Source: Hyphomonadaceae bacterium
GTDB lineage: Bacteria; Pseudomonadota; Alphaproteobacteria; Caulobacterales; Aquidulcibacteraceae
Length of the DNA: 64,000 bases
Direction: 5' to 3'
Assembly (NCBI GenBank): GCA_022841905.1
Contig: JALHQO010000002.1
Coordinates: 248,001-312,000 of the forward strand
Positions 27,993 through 36,541 of this stretch are shown piece by piece. Made by a program: the position numbers and the translations under genes. Positions within the stretch are counted from its first letter, which is position 1, and each line of letters begins with the position of its first letter. The notes below the pieces were generated by a model. The model saw nothing but the letters and a program-made list of their open reading frames with translations, did not search any database and was not told the origin of the DNA.

Positions 27993-28775
27993 ATGAGCGA
28001 TTCAAAAGCAGCTCTGGTGACGGGCTCCACCAGCGGCATCGGCCTGGGGATAGCCACCGCTTTGGCCAAGGCCGGCATGAATGTGACGCTCAACGGCTTG
28101 GGCGATGCGGCTGAGATCGAAAAGACACGCGCAGCGCTCGAGCGCGAGGCTGGCGTCACAGTGCGTTATGACGGCGCCAATCTGATGCAGGCGGAGGCGT
28201 GCGCTGGATTGGTCGAGGCCGCGGTCGGCGCGTTTGGGCGATTGGATGTGCTGGTCAACAATGCCGGCATTCAATTCGTTTCGCCGATCGAAGATTTTCC
28301 GGTCGAGAAATACAACGCCATCATCGCGCTCAATCTTTCGTCCGCATTTCACACCATCAGCGCCGCGATGCGCGGCATGAAGGCGCGCAAGTATGGCCGC
28401 ATCATCAATATCGCTTCGGCGCACGGCCACGTCGCTTCGCCCTTCAAGTCGGCCTATGTGGCGGCCAAGCACGGCATCATTGGCCTCACCAAAACCGTCG
28501 CGCTCGAGGGCGCGACGTTCAACGTACGCTGCAACGCGATCTCGCCGGGCTACGTGCTGACGTCACTGGTGGAAGGCCAAATTCCGGACACGATGAAGGC
28601 GCGCGGGATGACGCGCGAGCAGGTGATCAACGATGTGCTGCTGGCCGCGCAGCCGACGAAGGAGTTCGTGAAGGTCGAGCAGGTGGCGGGGCTCGCACTC
28701 TTCCTCACCACGCCGGCGGCGGACGAGATCAACGGCGCGGCGCTGAACATGGACGGCGGCTGGACGGCGCAGTGA
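27993..28775 (+). CDS. bdhA: 3-hydroxybutyrate dehydrogenase (SDR)
   Basis: A 260-residue short-chain dehydrogenase. TGSTSGIGLGIA binds NAD, NNAGIQ follows, and the catalytic Ser-Tyr-Lys is in NIASAHGHVASPFKSAYVAAKHG broken as IASAHGHVASPFKS and AYVAAKHGIIG. The segment VRCNAISPGYVLTSLVEGQI and the C-terminal NMDGGWTAQ are characteristic of D-beta-hydroxybutyrate dehydrogenases, which oxidise 3-hydroxybutyrate to acetoacetate in PHB breakdown. No other PHB gene is adjacent, so the substrate is by family resemblance. Confidence 0.88.
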   Translation: MSDSKAALVTGSTSGIGLGIATALAKAGMNVTLNGLGDAAEIEKTRAALEREAGVTVRYDGANLMQAEACAGLVEAAVGAFGRLDVLVNNAGIQFVSPIEDFPVEKYNAIIALNLSSAFHTISAAMRGMKARKYGRIINIASAHGHVASPFKSAYVAAKHGIIGLTKTVALEGATFNVRCNAISPGYVLTSLVEGQIPDTMKARGMTREQVINDVLLAAQPTKEFVKVEQVAGLALFLTTPAADEINGAALNMDGGWTAQ

Positions 28776-28814
28776 TCGCTTGACGGGTTAGCCAGGATTA
28801 GCTAACTTAGCGTC

Positions 28815-29054
28815 ATGTCGACCGTGAACATGCTCGAAGCGAAATCCAACCTGTCTCGGCTCGTCGAGGCAGTGGAATCCGGCGCGGAAGAAGAAATCAT
28901 TATCGCACGGAACGGAAAGCCGGCGGCGCGGCTGGTGCCGATCGCGCGCGTGCGCGGCGGCAAGCGGCTTGGCGCTGCTGAAGGGATGTTCAAAGTGCCT
29001 GAGCCCGACAAGAAGCTTGATGCGCAGATAGCGAAACTCTTTACGGGGGAGTGA
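28815..29054 (+). CDS. Phd/YefM-family antitoxin
   Basis: A 79-residue antitoxin. The N-terminal DNA-binding part is MSTVNMLEAKSNLSRLVEAV and the central IIIARNGKPAARLVPI is the family signature; the acidic C-terminal tail would cover the toxin. It lies directly before a PIN toxin, the usual order, and should repress its own promoter. Confidence 0.9.
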   Translation: MSTVNMLEAKSNLSRLVEAVESGAEEEIIIARNGKPAARLVPIARVRGGKRLGAAEGMFKVPEPDKKLDAQIAKLFTGE

Positions 29055-29057
29055 TCG

Positions 29058-29456
29058 CTGCGACTCTTGCTGGATACCCACATCGCGCTTTGGGCGGTTT
29101 ATGATAGCGAGCGTTTGTCCAAACGCGCGCGTGCGCTGGTCGCGGATTCAAGCAACGAAATTTTCGTCAGCGTCGTCAGCTTGTGGGAAATCGCCATCAA
29201 GCATGGCGTTCGGCGAAAGGGCCGTCCGGCTTTGCCGATGTCGGCGGCGGAGGCTCGCGTGCATTTCTTCGAACGGGCAAGGTACTCGCCGCTGCTTATG
29301 ACTGCCGATCATTGCTGCGCAGTTGAGGATTTGCCTCGTTTGACCGCTGACCCTTTCGACCGGCTCCTTGTTGCGCAGGCGACAGTCGAGCCCATGCGCC
29401 TTCTGACCCACGACGAGGACCTTGCCGAATACGGCGAGCACGTGATCTGCACATGA
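29058..29456 (+). CDS. PIN-domain toxin (VapC-like), probable CTG start
   Basis: A 132-residue PIN ribonuclease. RLLLDTHIALWAVYD has the first acidic residue, SVVSLWEIAIKHG the Glu, and LTADPFDRLLVAQA the Asp pair of the active site; the end VTHD-like LLTHDEDLAEYG is typical. Family members begin M-RLLLDTH. Here the codon before RLLLDTH is CTG at 29058, six bases after a perfect GGGGGAG (29045-29051), so CTG is the best start. The only conventional alternative is TTG at 29067, which drops three residues and sits too far from the RBS. It overlaps the patatin gene by ATGA. Confidence 0.85.
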   Translation: MRLLLDTHIALWAVYDSERLSKRARALVADSSNEIFVSVVSLWEIAIKHGVRRKGRPALPMSAAEARVHFFERARYSPLLMTADHCCAVEDLPRLTADPFDRLLVAQATVEPMRLLTHDEDLAEYGEHVICT

Positions 29457-30508
29457 AAAAGCGCATCTCCCTCGCGCTACAAGGCGGCGGCGCGCTGGGC
29501 GCTTATACTTGGGGTGCGCTGGATCGGTTGCTGGAGGACGAGCGCATCGAGTTTGCGGCGGCGTCGGGCTCGTCTGCCGGCGCGATGTGCGCGGTGGTGC
29601 TGGCGGATGGGTTGCACGAGAGCGGTCGCGAAGGCGCACGCGCGAAGCTGAAGCGATTCTGGGAAGGTGTCGCGCAAGCGGGGCGGACGAGCCCCTATCG
29701 GCGCACGCCGATGATGGCGTTCTTGAACGGCTTCATGCCGGGCTGGTCGCCTGAGAGCTATATGGCGATCTGGGCCGACTTCGCCGCGAAGTTTGCTTCG
29801 CCTTATGACTTCAACCCGCTTAACATCAGCCCGCTGAAGGAATTGCTCGAGGAGCTGGTCGATTTCGAGCGCGTGCGCGCGTGCGATAAGATCAAACTCT
29901 TCATCGGCGCCACCAATGTCGAGACCGGGCGCATTCGCGTGTTCGAGCATGGCGAGCTCACCGCCGATCACGTGATGGCATCGGCCTGTCTGCCGCAGAT
30001 GTTTCAGGCGGTGGAGATTGACGGCGTGCCCTATTGGGATGGTGGCTACACCGGCAATCCGGCATTGTTTCCCCTGTTTCAAGTCGAAGGCTCGCGCGAC
30101 ATCGTCATCGTGCAGACGCACCCGATCGAGCGCGAAGGCGCGCCGCGCACGCCGACCGAGATCACCGCGCGCGTTAACGAAATCAATTTCAATAGCAGCC
30201 TCATAAGCGAACTGCGCGCAATCGAGTTCGTGGCCCGGCTGGTGGATGAGAGCCGCTTGCCGGAAGGGCGCTATCGGAAAATGCTGGTGCACAATGTCAG
30301 CGAAGCGCAGGCGCTGACGCCGTTGGGCCTTGGCGTCGATCTCAACACCGATCTCAGCTTCTTCAATACGCTGTTCGAGACCGGGCGCGCGGCTGCCGAT
30401 CGCTGGCTGGCGGAGCATTTCGATGCGCTGGGCGAGCGCTCGACCGTCGATCTGGCGGCGATGTTCGGCAAAGCGCACGCGCCCGACGATACCAAGCCAT
30501 TGCGCTAA
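29453..30508 (+). CDS. Patatin-like phospholipase
   Basis: A 351-residue serine hydrolase. GGGALGAY makes the oxyanion hole, S41 in ASGSSAGAMCA is the nucleophile and WDGGYTGNPA carries the catalytic Asp. It resembles the cytosolic bacterial patatins (RssA/YlbK-like) that act on acyl-lipids. The start overlaps the PIN toxin stop (ATGA), so its translation may be tied to the toxin-antitoxin pair, which is unusual. No signal peptide. Confidence 0.9.
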   Translation: MKKRISLALQGGGALGAYTWGALDRLLEDERIEFAAASGSSAGAMCAVVLADGLHESGREGARAKLKRFWEGVAQAGRTSPYRRTPMMAFLNGFMPGWSPESYMAIWADFAAKFASPYDFNPLNISPLKELLEELVDFERVRACDKIKLFIGATNVETGRIRVFEHGELTADHVMASACLPQMFQAVEIDGVPYWDGGYTGNPALFPLFQVEGSRDIVIVQTHPIEREGAPRTPTEITARVNEINFNSSLISELRAIEFVARLVDESRLPEGRYRKMLVHNVSEAQALTPLGLGVDLNTDLSFFNTLFETGRAAADRWLAEHFDALGERSTVDLAAMFGKAHAPDDTKPLR

Positions 30509-30543
30509 CGGAAATTTCACCGCATCGGCGCAAGCCCGCAAAC

Positions 30544-31005
30544 ATGCGTCTTTCCGCGCGCCTCGCACCGTTCGTTCTGCTCGCCGCCCTTGCCGGGCCT
30601 GCGGCGGCGTCTGGCAGTGGCTCAAGCAGCAGCGCCAGTTCGGGCGAGCAGGCGCCGGCGACACGCCAAGAGCGGCTGACCAGCGCGGAATCGTTTCTGC
30701 CGATGCCGACGCTGTCGGCCGGCGTGCTGCAGCGTCATTCGACGCAGGGCACGATCGTGATTGATATGGGGCTCGACGTGCCGGACGAAGCTCTACGCCG
30801 CCGCGCGCAACTGAATGCGCCGCGCGTGCGCGACGCCTTGCGCACAGCGCTCGCGACGTACTCACAAATCCACTATCGCGATCGCACCGCGCCTGATCCA
30901 ACGCAGCTCACCCGCCTGTTGCAGCAATCGGTGGACCGCACGCTTGGCGCGCCGGGCGCGCGCGTTCTGCTGGTGAACATCATCTATCAGCGCCGTCAGG
31001 GCTGA
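30544..31005 (+). CDS. Secreted protein with FliL-like C-terminal region
   Basis: A 153-residue protein with a signal peptide (MRLSARLAPFVLLAALAGPA), a Ser-rich stretch and a C-terminal domain of about 90 residues. The end, LLQQSVDRTLGAPGARVLLV then NIIYQ, and the preceding Arg/helix pattern recall FliL-type proteins, but there is no TM anchor and no flagellar gene nearby. The assignment is tentative; treat it as a hypothetical periplasmic protein. It starts 35 nt after the patatin gene and may be cotranscribed. Confidence 0.6.
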   Translation: MRLSARLAPFVLLAALAGPAAASGSGSSSSASSGEQAPATRQERLTSAESFLPMPTLSAGVLQRHSTQGTIVIDMGLDVPDEALRRRAQLNAPRVRDALRTALATYSQIHYRDRTAPDPTQLTRLLQQSVDRTLGAPGARVLLVNIIYQRRQG

Positions 31006-31560
31006 TCAGGGGCGAAGCTCGCCGCCGTCACAAGCAATCGGCATGGCGATGGCGACGGCGCTCCAGCGCTGCGGCTCGCGGAAGATTTCCGGTGGGTTGA
31101 TGCTCTGCAACACCGTATCGTTGCTGCCGAGGATTTGGCGCTCAACGATGGTGAAGGTGTCGTCTGTGCAGTTGAAGCGATAGTGCAGGCGTGTGCGTGT
31201 GTAGCGCACGGTGATGACGGATGACTCAGTTTCGCCTTGGAAGAGCTGTGGCGCGCCGTGATCGGTCTGCACCCAGATGTTGGCGATCGAGCCATCGACG
31301 CTGCGTGTGATCATGTTCTTGTTGTAGTAGACCTCGCCATACGGGCAGCGCTCGCCGGCGTCTTCCTGGCCAGTGCAATCGCGCTGGCGGGCGATGGAGA
31401 TCCAGTCCGGGCTCATGCGCGAGGTCTGCATGTAAACGCGCACTTGTGCCGACGGCTCGGTGGGCAGCGGCGTGGCTGGGGTTTGCGGTTCAGGCTCGCC
31501 GCAAGCGGCGAGGGTGAACAGAGCAATGAGGCCGGCGAGGAAACGCATGGGTCGGAACAT
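31006..31560 (-). CDS. Hypothetical lipoprotein
   Basis: A 184-residue protein with a lipoprotein signal: MRFLAGLIALFTLAACGEPE, Cys being the lipidated residue. The body carries four further Cys (CTG, CPYG, FNCTD, IACDG) that could pair in disulphides. No known domain recognised. It ends head-to-head with the previous gene with no gap (stops at 31005/31006). An ATG 12 nt upstream of the chosen core start is used for the coordinates. Confidence 0.7.
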   Translation of the reverse strand: MFRPMRFLAGLIALFTLAACGEPEPQTPATPLPTEPSAQVRVYMQTSRMSPDWISIARQRDCTGQEDAGERCPYGEVYYNKNMITRSVDGSIANIWVQTDHGAPQLFQGETESSVITVRYTRTRLHYRFNCTDDTFTIVERQILGSNDTVLQSINPPEIFREPQRWSAVAIAMPIACDGGELRP

Positions 31561-31596
31561 GAACCAGATGTTGGGCGATAGAGCGGCGGCGGCAAA

Positions 31597-32376
31597 TCAC
31601 ATCGCTGAGATGCCGCCATCGACCTTCAGTTCCGCGCCGGTGACAAAGCGGCTTTCGTCCGACAGGAGATAAAGCGCCGCGGCGGCGATCTCCTCGGGCT
31701 TGCCGATGCGGCCGAGCGGCACCTGGCGGCCTAGTTTGGCCTCGGCTTCGTCCTTGCCGAACATGTTGCGGATGGGGTCGAGGATGGGCGTGTCGATGAA
31801 GGTCGGGTGGATGGAGTTGGAGCGCACGTCCAAGCCCTTCTTGGCGCAATGGAGCGCGATGTTCTTGGAGAGCAGCCAAACAGCGGCTTTGGAGGCGTTG
31901 TAGCCGGGCGAGGTGTGGTTCGCGATCAGGCCCGCGATCGAGCTGATGTTGACGATCGAGCCGGGCTGGTTCTTGGCCAGGTACTTGATGCCGTGCTTGG
32001 CGCCCAGAAAAACGGAATCGACGTTAACGCTCATCAGCTTGCGGAAGCCTTCGAGCGAAAGTTCTTCGATGCCGCCTTCGCGCGAAGAGATGCCGGCATT
32101 GTTGACGAGGCCGGAGATGCCGCCCAAGGCGGCGTTGGCCGCTTCGAGCGCTGCGATCCATTGCTCTTCGTTGGTGACATCGAGCGCGTAAGCGAAGGCT
32201 GTGCCTGCGCCGTGTTTAGCGTTGAGGGCGTCGGCGCGATCGCTGGCGCCGCCGGCATTGATATCGGCGAGCGCGACCTTTGCGCCTTCCGCCGCGCAAG
32301 CCGCAGCCATGGCCGCACCCAGGCCTTGGGCCGCACCAGTGATGAAAATCTTCTTGCCCGCAACACGTCCAACCAT
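31597..32376 (-). CDS. SDR-family oxidoreductase (glucose/3-oxo-type)
   Basis: A 259-residue classical SDR: TGAAQGLGAAMA binds NAD(P), ALDVTN and NNAGISS follow, and the catalytic SS..Y..K is in NISSIAGLIANHTSPGYNAS then K. The C-terminus ends VTGAELKVDGGISAM. The substrate is not determined by sequence; the closest look is to 3-alpha/3-beta-hydroxysteroid or cyclohexanol-type dehydrogenases. Start ATG 32376 follows GGGAGG at good spacing. Confidence 0.85.
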   Translation of the reverse strand: MVGRVAGKKIFITGAAQGLGAAMAAACAAEGAKVALADINAGGASDRADALNAKHGAGTAFAYALDVTNEEQWIAALEAANAALGGISGLVNNAGISSREGGIEELSLEGFRKLMSVNVDSVFLGAKHGIKYLAKNQPGSIVNISSIAGLIANHTSPGYNASKAAVWLLSKNIALHCAKKGLDVRSNSIHPTFIDTPILDPIRNMFGKDEAEAKLGRQVPLGRIGKPEEIAAAALYLLSDESRFVTGAELKVDGGISAM

Positions 32377-32428
32377 GTGATCCTCCCGTTTTGGCGGACA
32401 CTGTGGCGGGGCGGGGGAAAGCGCAAGC

Positions 32429-32722
32429 TCAGGGCAGCTTGGCCGCCGCTTCATTCATGAAATGCGCCAGCGCCACGTCCTTGTCGGTGACGCCGCCGGA
32501 GTCATGCGTCGCCAGCGTGACCTCGACGCGGTTGTAGACGTTGGTCCATTCCGGGTGGTGGTCGTGCTTGTCGGCGTAGAGCGCGACACGCGTCATGAAG
32601 CCGAAGGCGGCGTTGAAATCCTTGAAGCGGAAGTCTTTGATGATGGCGTCGCGGCCGGAGACCTCGCGCCAGCCGTCGAGCCTGGCGATGGCTGCGGCTG
32701 CGCCGATTTTCTCTGCGGGCAT
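32429..32722 (-). CDS. phhB: Pterin-4a-carbinolamine dehydratase
   Basis: A 97-residue PCD/DCoH enzyme that recycles 4a-hydroxytetrahydrobiopterin. The active-site motif is [17 protein letters not shown] with the conserved His residues, followed by [15 protein letters not shown]. No phenylalanine hydroxylase gene lies nearby, so it may serve molybdopterin or other pterin chemistry. Start ATG 32722 has AGGAGC before it. Confidence 0.93.
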   Translation of the reverse strand: MPAEKIGAAAAIARLDGWREVSGRDAIIKDFRFKDFNAAFGFMTRVALYADKHDHHPEWTNVYNRVEVTLATHDSGGVTDKDVALAHFMNEAAAKLP

Positions 32723-32751
32723 GGGAGCTCCTTTGCCCGCACTATGCGCCG

Positions 32752-32785
32752 TAAACAAGAACGCCGCCATCTTTCGATGACGGCG
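32752..32785 (-). terminator. Terminator of the permease gene
   Basis: Read on the minus strand, CGCCGTCATC and GATGGCGGCG pair over 10 bp (one mismatch) around a GAAA loop, followed by TTCTTGTTT. It lies 23 nt past the permease stop. Confidence 0.6.
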
Positions 32786-32807
32786 CCCTTGCAGCGATGA
32801 TGTTCGC

Positions 32808-34406
32808 TTATTGGTTCGGTTGAACCGGGTTCGGTTGTTCGACGCCGGTGACGACGATGCCTTTGCCGAGCTTCGAGTTCCACAAGCCGTAGACGAAGTA
32901 GAGCAGGAAGCCGCCGCCCAGATAGATCAGGAAGAAGTTGCGCGTTGCGTCGTGCGCCATCAGCGACATCAGCAAGAAGATGCACATCAGCGCGCCAAGG
33001 ATCGGCGTGATCGGGAAGAGCGGCGTCTTGAACGGCCGGCTGATGTTCGGCCGCGCGTAGCGGAGATAGACCACCGTGATGCAGACGATCGAGAACGCCG
33101 CCAGCGTGCCGACGTTCGTCAAATTCGCCAGTGCATCAAGTCCCATGAAGCCGGCGAAGCCCATGGCCAGGATGCCGACCAGGATGGTGTTGATCCACGG
33201 TGTTTGGAACTTCGGGTGCACGTTGGCGAACACTTGCGGGATCAAGCCGTCCTTGGCCATCGTGTAGAAGATGCGCGTCTGCCCGTAGAGCAGAACCAGC
33301 ATCACCGACGAGAGGCCCGCGAAGGCGCCGAGCTTCACCACGAAGGCAAACCACGGCAGGCCGATCGCATCGACTGCGAGCGCGATCGGAGCGGGGTTGT
33401 CGAGCTGTTGGTACGGCACGATGCCGACCAGCACGGCGCAAGTGAGAATGTAGAGAATGGTGCAGATGATGAGCGAACCGAGAATGCCGATCGGCATGTC
33501 GCGGCCCGGATTCTTCGATTCCGCGCCGGCGGTGGAGACGGCTTCAAAGCCGATATAGGCAAAGAAGATGGTCGCAGCGCCGGTGATGAGGCCGGGCACG
33601 CCGTATTGGCCGGTGTCGGCGCCGGTGAGCACGCCGCCGAGGGCGCGCGTGATCTGGGCCCAGATGCTCATATCGGTGCCGGGCGGCGGCGCCGGGATTT
33701 GCTCGGGGATGAGCGGCGTCCAGAGATCGGTGTTCACATAGCCCGCGCCGATCACGATGAAGGCGATGACGACACCGACCTTGATGAAGACGATGACGTT
33801 GTTGACGATCGCCGATTCCGAAATGCCGACCACGAGCAGCGTGGTGACGGCCGCAAGGCCGATGATCGCCGGCAGGTTCACAACGCCAGTGGCGATGACG
33901 GCGCCGGTGTCGTGATCTGTGACGGGCACGCCAGGTGCGGCAGTGAACGCCGCAGGTATGTGTACGCCCAGGTCCGCCAGCAAGCTGACCGTATAGCCTG
34001 ACCAGCCCACCGCGACGGTCGATGCCGCGAGGCCGTATTCGAGCACGAGCAGCAAGCCCATCACCCAGGCGACCAGTTCGCCCATGGATGCGTAAGAATA
34101 AGAATAGGCAGAGCCAGACACCGGAATGGCGGAAGCCAGTTCGGCGTAGGAGAGCGCCACCAGCGCGCAGAGCGTGCCGGTGATGACGAACGAGATCATG
34201 ATGCCGGGGCCGGCGAATTCCGCCGCGGCGCGGCCAGTCAGCACGAAGATGCCGGTGCCGATGATGCAGCCGATGCCGAGAAAGATCAGGTTCAGCGGCC
34301 CGAGCGTTTTCTTGAGTTCGCCTTGCTCGTGCTCGGCGTGCATTTGTTCAACCGACTTGCGGATGAACAGACGGCCGAGGCCGCTTGGCTTGGATGTATT
34401 TGCCAC
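32808..34406 (-). CDS. APC-family amino acid permease
   Basis: A 532-residue transporter with about 12 TM helices. The first helix [15 protein letters not shown], the GYTxxx region and [30 protein letters not shown] are typical of the cationic amino acid transporter (CAT/YfnA) branch. The start is read as GTG at 34406 (VANTSKPSG), since GGAGGGG lies nine nt before it and upstream in-frame codons add an unrelated 110 residues antisense to folD. Substrate probably basic or broad-range amino acids; not provable here. Confidence 0.88.
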   Translation of the reverse strand: MANTSKPSGLGRLFIRKSVEQMHAEHEQGELKKTLGPLNLIFLGIGCIIGTGIFVLTGRAAAEFAGPGIMISFVITGTLCALVALSYAELASAIPVSGSAYSYSYASMGELVAWVMGLLLVLEYGLAASTVAVGWSGYTVSLLADLGVHIPAAFTAAPGVPVTDHDTGAVIATGVVNLPAIIGLAAVTTLLVVGISESAIVNNVIVFIKVGVVIAFIVIGAGYVNTDLWTPLIPEQIPAPPPGTDMSIWAQITRALGGVLTGADTGQYGVPGLITGAATIFFAYIGFEAVSTAGAESKNPGRDMPIGILGSLIICTILYILTCAVLVGIVPYQQLDNPAPIALAVDAIGLPWFAFVVKLGAFAGLSSVMLVLLYGQTRIFYTMAKDGLIPQVFANVHPKFQTPWINTILVGILAMGFAGFMGLDALANLTNVGTLAAFSIVCITVVYLRYARPNISRPFKTPLFPITPILGALMCIFLLMSLMAHDATRNFFLIYLGGGFLLYFVYGLWNSKLGKGIVVTGVEQPNPVQPNQ

Positions 34407-34486
34407 GTTCGATCCCCTCCCTGGGTTCGTTGTGGGGCGGGAAGCTAACGGGGGCGTCATGGGCGCACAAGCGCCGTGGGTCGCTT

Positions 34487-35380
34487 TTAACCCGCCGCGA
34501 GAATCTCGGGCACAGGCCAACCCCGTCTCGCACATGCAGCGAGCACGGTGTTGCGCAACAAGCACGCAATCGTCATCGGCCCAACCCCGCCGGGCGAGGG
34601 GCTGACGGCGGCGGCCACCTTGATCGCCTCGGCGAAATGAACGTCGCCAACCAGCTTGGTTTTGCCCTCGCCCTTCTCCGGCGCCGGCACGCGATTGGTG
34701 CCGACATCGATGACGATGGCGCCCGGGCGAATCCAATCGCCGCGCACCATTTCCGGCCGGCCAACGGCCGCGACGAGAATATCGGCCCCGCGGCAGACCA
34801 TGCGGAGGTCGCGCGTCTTCGAGTGCGCGATGGTGACGGTGGCGTTCTGCTCGAGAAACAGAAGCGCCGCCGGTTTGCCGACCAGGATCGAGCGGCCGAT
34901 GACGACGACGTTGGCGCCGGTGAGATCGGGCCGCTCGGTGCGCGCCAGGATCACGCAGCCGACGGGCGTGCAGGGGCGCAGGCCCGGCTTGCCGAGCACG
35001 AGCTTGCCGGCGCTTGCTTCGGTCAGGCCATCGACGTCTTTCAACGGGTCGAGCGCGGCGAGCACGGCGGGCTCGCTGATGTGCTTGGGTAGCGGCAGCT
35101 GGACGAGGATGCCGTCAATGTCATTGTCGGCTGAGAGGAGCGCGACCTTGGCGATCAGGTCGTCTTGCGTCGTGTCTGTGGGCAGGCGAATTTCGACGCT
35201 GCGCATGCCGGCTTCGATCGTCGCCTTGCCTTTGGACGCCACATAAACATGAGACGCCGGATCGTCGCCGACGAGCACGACCGCCAGCGCCGGTTGGCCG
35301 GGGAGCTGCTTCACCGCGTCGGCCACCTCGGCGCGGACGCGGGCGGCGATGGCTTTTCCGTCAATGCTGCGGCCGGTCAT
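34487..35380 (-). CDS. folD: Methylenetetrahydrofolate dehydrogenase / cyclohydrolase
   Basis: A 297-residue bifunctional FolD that interconverts 5,10-methylene- and 10-formyl-tetrahydrofolate. The catalytic YxxxK is [46 protein letters not shown] (NADP site) and [19 protein letters not shown] are family markers. Its ATG overlaps the yggU stop (ATGA). It is the last gene of a three-gene run yggT-yggU-folD. Confidence 0.96.
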   Translation of the reverse strand: MTGRSIDGKAIAARVRAEVADAVKQLPGQPALAVVLVGDDPASHVYVASKGKATIEAGMRSVEIRLPTDTTQDDLIAKVALLSADNDIDGILVQLPLPKHISEPAVLAALDPLKDVDGLTEASAGKLVLGKPGLRPCTPVGCVILARTERPDLTGANVVVIGRSILVGKPAALLFLEQNATVTIAHSKTRDLRMVCRGADILVAAVGRPEMVRGDWIRPGAIVIDVGTNRVPAPEKGEGKTKLVGDVHFAEAIKVAAAVSPSPGGVGPMTIACLLRNTVLAACARRGWPVPEILAAG

Positions 35381-35664
35381 GGCTTTTCCTCATAACGCGC
35401 GATGAAGGCGGCGATGTCGTTATCGCTGGCGCCGTCAATCTCTAGCACTTTGAGTCGCGCAGTTTGGCCGCGCGACACGCTGACTTTGCCTTTCGCCACG
35501 CCGAACGCTTTCGCGATTAGCGCTTCCAGCGCGCGGTTGGCCTCGTTGTTCTCCGGCGCGGCGCGGACGCGGGCTTTGAGGTAGGGACCAGTCTCGTCGG
35601 CAGCGCGGCCGTCGATGCGGTCGGCGCCGCCGGATGGGGTGAGGCGAACGCGCAGCCGGCTCAG
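35377..35664 (-). CDS. yggU: DUF167 (YggU-like) protein with CTG start
   Basis: A 95-residue DUF167 protein: [19 protein letters not shown], then [20 protein letters not shown], and ends FIARYEEKP. The segment [14 protein letters not shown] is the family signature. There is no ATG, GTG or TTG in frame between the closest upstream stop and the domain. The first usable codon is CTG at 35664, which overlaps the yggT stop as CTGA, matching the ATGA overlap with folD at the other end. A CTG start with translational coupling is therefore inferred. Function of the family is unknown. Confidence 0.85.
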   Translation of the reverse strand: MSRLRVRLTPSGGADRIDGRAADETGPYLKARVRAAPENNEANRALEALIAKAFGVAKGKVSVSRGQTARLKVLEIDGASDNDIAAFIARYEEKP

Positions 35665-35972
35665 AGAACGCCTCGCGTGCCGAGCAGCATGCCTTCAATC
35701 CAGTAGCTCACCTCAGCCTGCAGCAGCCACAGCACCAAGAGCAGAACGAGCACGGAGAGATCGACCCCGGCGACAGGCGGGATGATGCGGCGCAGCGGGC
35801 GCAGTATTGGGTCCGAGACCCGGCGGGTGAACTCGTAGATCGAATAGACGAACTGGTTGCGGCGGCTGACGATGTCGAAGGCGAACAGCCAGGAAATCAC
35901 GACATAGACGATCAGCACCACCTGGATCAGGCCCAGGATCGCACGGATCAGCTCGAACAGGATATGAATCAT
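35661..35972 (-). CDS. yggT: YggT-family membrane protein
   Basis: A 103-residue protein with two TM helices (about 8-27 and 72-90). FTRRVSDPILRPLRRIIPPVAGVDLS is the family motif: FTEPxLxPxRRxxP. YggT proteins sit in the inner membrane and are linked to osmotic stress and cell-division loci in other bacteria. Start ATG 35972 is favoured; an in-frame extension to 36008 adds 12 unlikely residues. Confidence 0.92.
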   Translation of the reverse strand: MIHILFELIRAILGLIQVVLIVYVVISWLFAFDIVSRRNQFVYSIYEFTRRVSDPILRPLRRIIPPVAGVDLSVLVLLLVLWLLQAEVSYWIEGMLLGTRGVL

Positions 35973-36034
35973 GGGCCTGGAGATAAAGGCGCCCGGCGCC
36001 CCCGGCAACCGTGGGGCGGGCCCAGCGCTGGCAA

Positions 36035-36064
36035 TTGACGGCTATGCGGCCCCGGCTCTATATC
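36035..36064 (+). promoter_or_regulatory. Promoter of tRNA-Ala
   Basis: TTGACG (36035-36040), 18 nt, then TATATC (36059-36064). It would start transcription about 10 nt before the tRNA. Good match to a housekeeping promoter. Confidence 0.65.
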
Positions 36065-36081
36065 GCGCCTCCCATGGTTGA

Positions 36082-36157
36082 GGGCCCGTAGCTCAGCTGG
36101 GAGAGCGCTGCGTTCGCAATGCAGAGGTCAGGAGTTCGATCCTCCTCGGGTCCACCA
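36082..36157 (+). tRNA. tRNA-Ala (CGC)
   Basis: A 76-nt cloverleaf with encoded CCA. Acceptor GGGCCCG pairs with CGGGTCC (one G-U), the D arm is GCTC...GAGC, the anticodon stem CTGCG/TGCAG holds the loop TTCGCAA with anticodon CGC (reads GCG), and the T arm is AGGAG-TTCGATC-CTCCT. Confidence 0.97.
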
Positions 36158-36159
36158 TC

Positions 36160-36234
36160 CTACGCTCGCGGAGCGCACGTAGGACGCCCTTCGTAGCCTT
36201 GGCGTAGGAGGGCTGTGCGCTCCGCGCGCGAGCT
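36160..36234. repeat. Palindromic element directly 3' of the tRNA
   Basis: GCTCGCGGAGCGCAC (36165-36179) is complementary to GTGCGCTCCGCG...CGAGC (about 36215-36233), with CGCG extra in the right arm. The centre CCTTCGTAGCCTTGGCGTAG contains a further CCTTCGTAG/CTACG-type symmetry. Position at the tRNA 3' end is typical for mobile palindromic elements and for att-like sites. Confidence 0.5.
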
Positions 36235-36510
36235 TCGGATGGCTTTCGCCGCAGTCTCGCCCTGGAACTTCATTGGGATGCGCAGTCTCTTTGATGTCGC
36301 GCGGGCCTCGCCATTGGACGGCGGTGCGAACTCGATGCGTTTGTGCATGATGGCCAGGCGGTCGCGCGCGGCGTCGTAGGGGCGCCAGACCATCCCGTCT
36401 TCGGAGACTTGGTAACTGGCGATATCGGGATCGCTGGCGGGGTCTGCATCGAACATGGCGAGACCAAACCGCCAGAAACGATACCTGGTTCCCACCCTTA
36501 GCGTAGGCAA
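36160..36510 (-). CDS. Hypothetical protein whose end lies in the tRNA-flanking palindrome
   Basis: A 116-residue frame with coding-like composition in its middle (FDADPASDPDIASYQVSEDG and RLAIMHKRIEFAPPSNG). No family recognised. The last ~20 residues (ALLRQGYEGRPTCAPRA) are encoded by the palindrome beside the tRNA, suggesting the original C-terminus was replaced when the element landed. Either start 36510 or ATG 36456 is possible. May be a gene remnant. Confidence 0.4.
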   Translation of the reverse strand: MPTLRVGTRYRFWRFGLAMFDADPASDPDIASYQVSEDGMVWRPYDAARDRLAIMHKRIEFAPPSNGEARATSKRLRIPMKFQGETAAKAIRSSRAERTALLRQGYEGRPTCAPRA

Positions 36511-36541
36511 AGCGGCGCGCGCCCGCTAAGCACGCGCCTCC

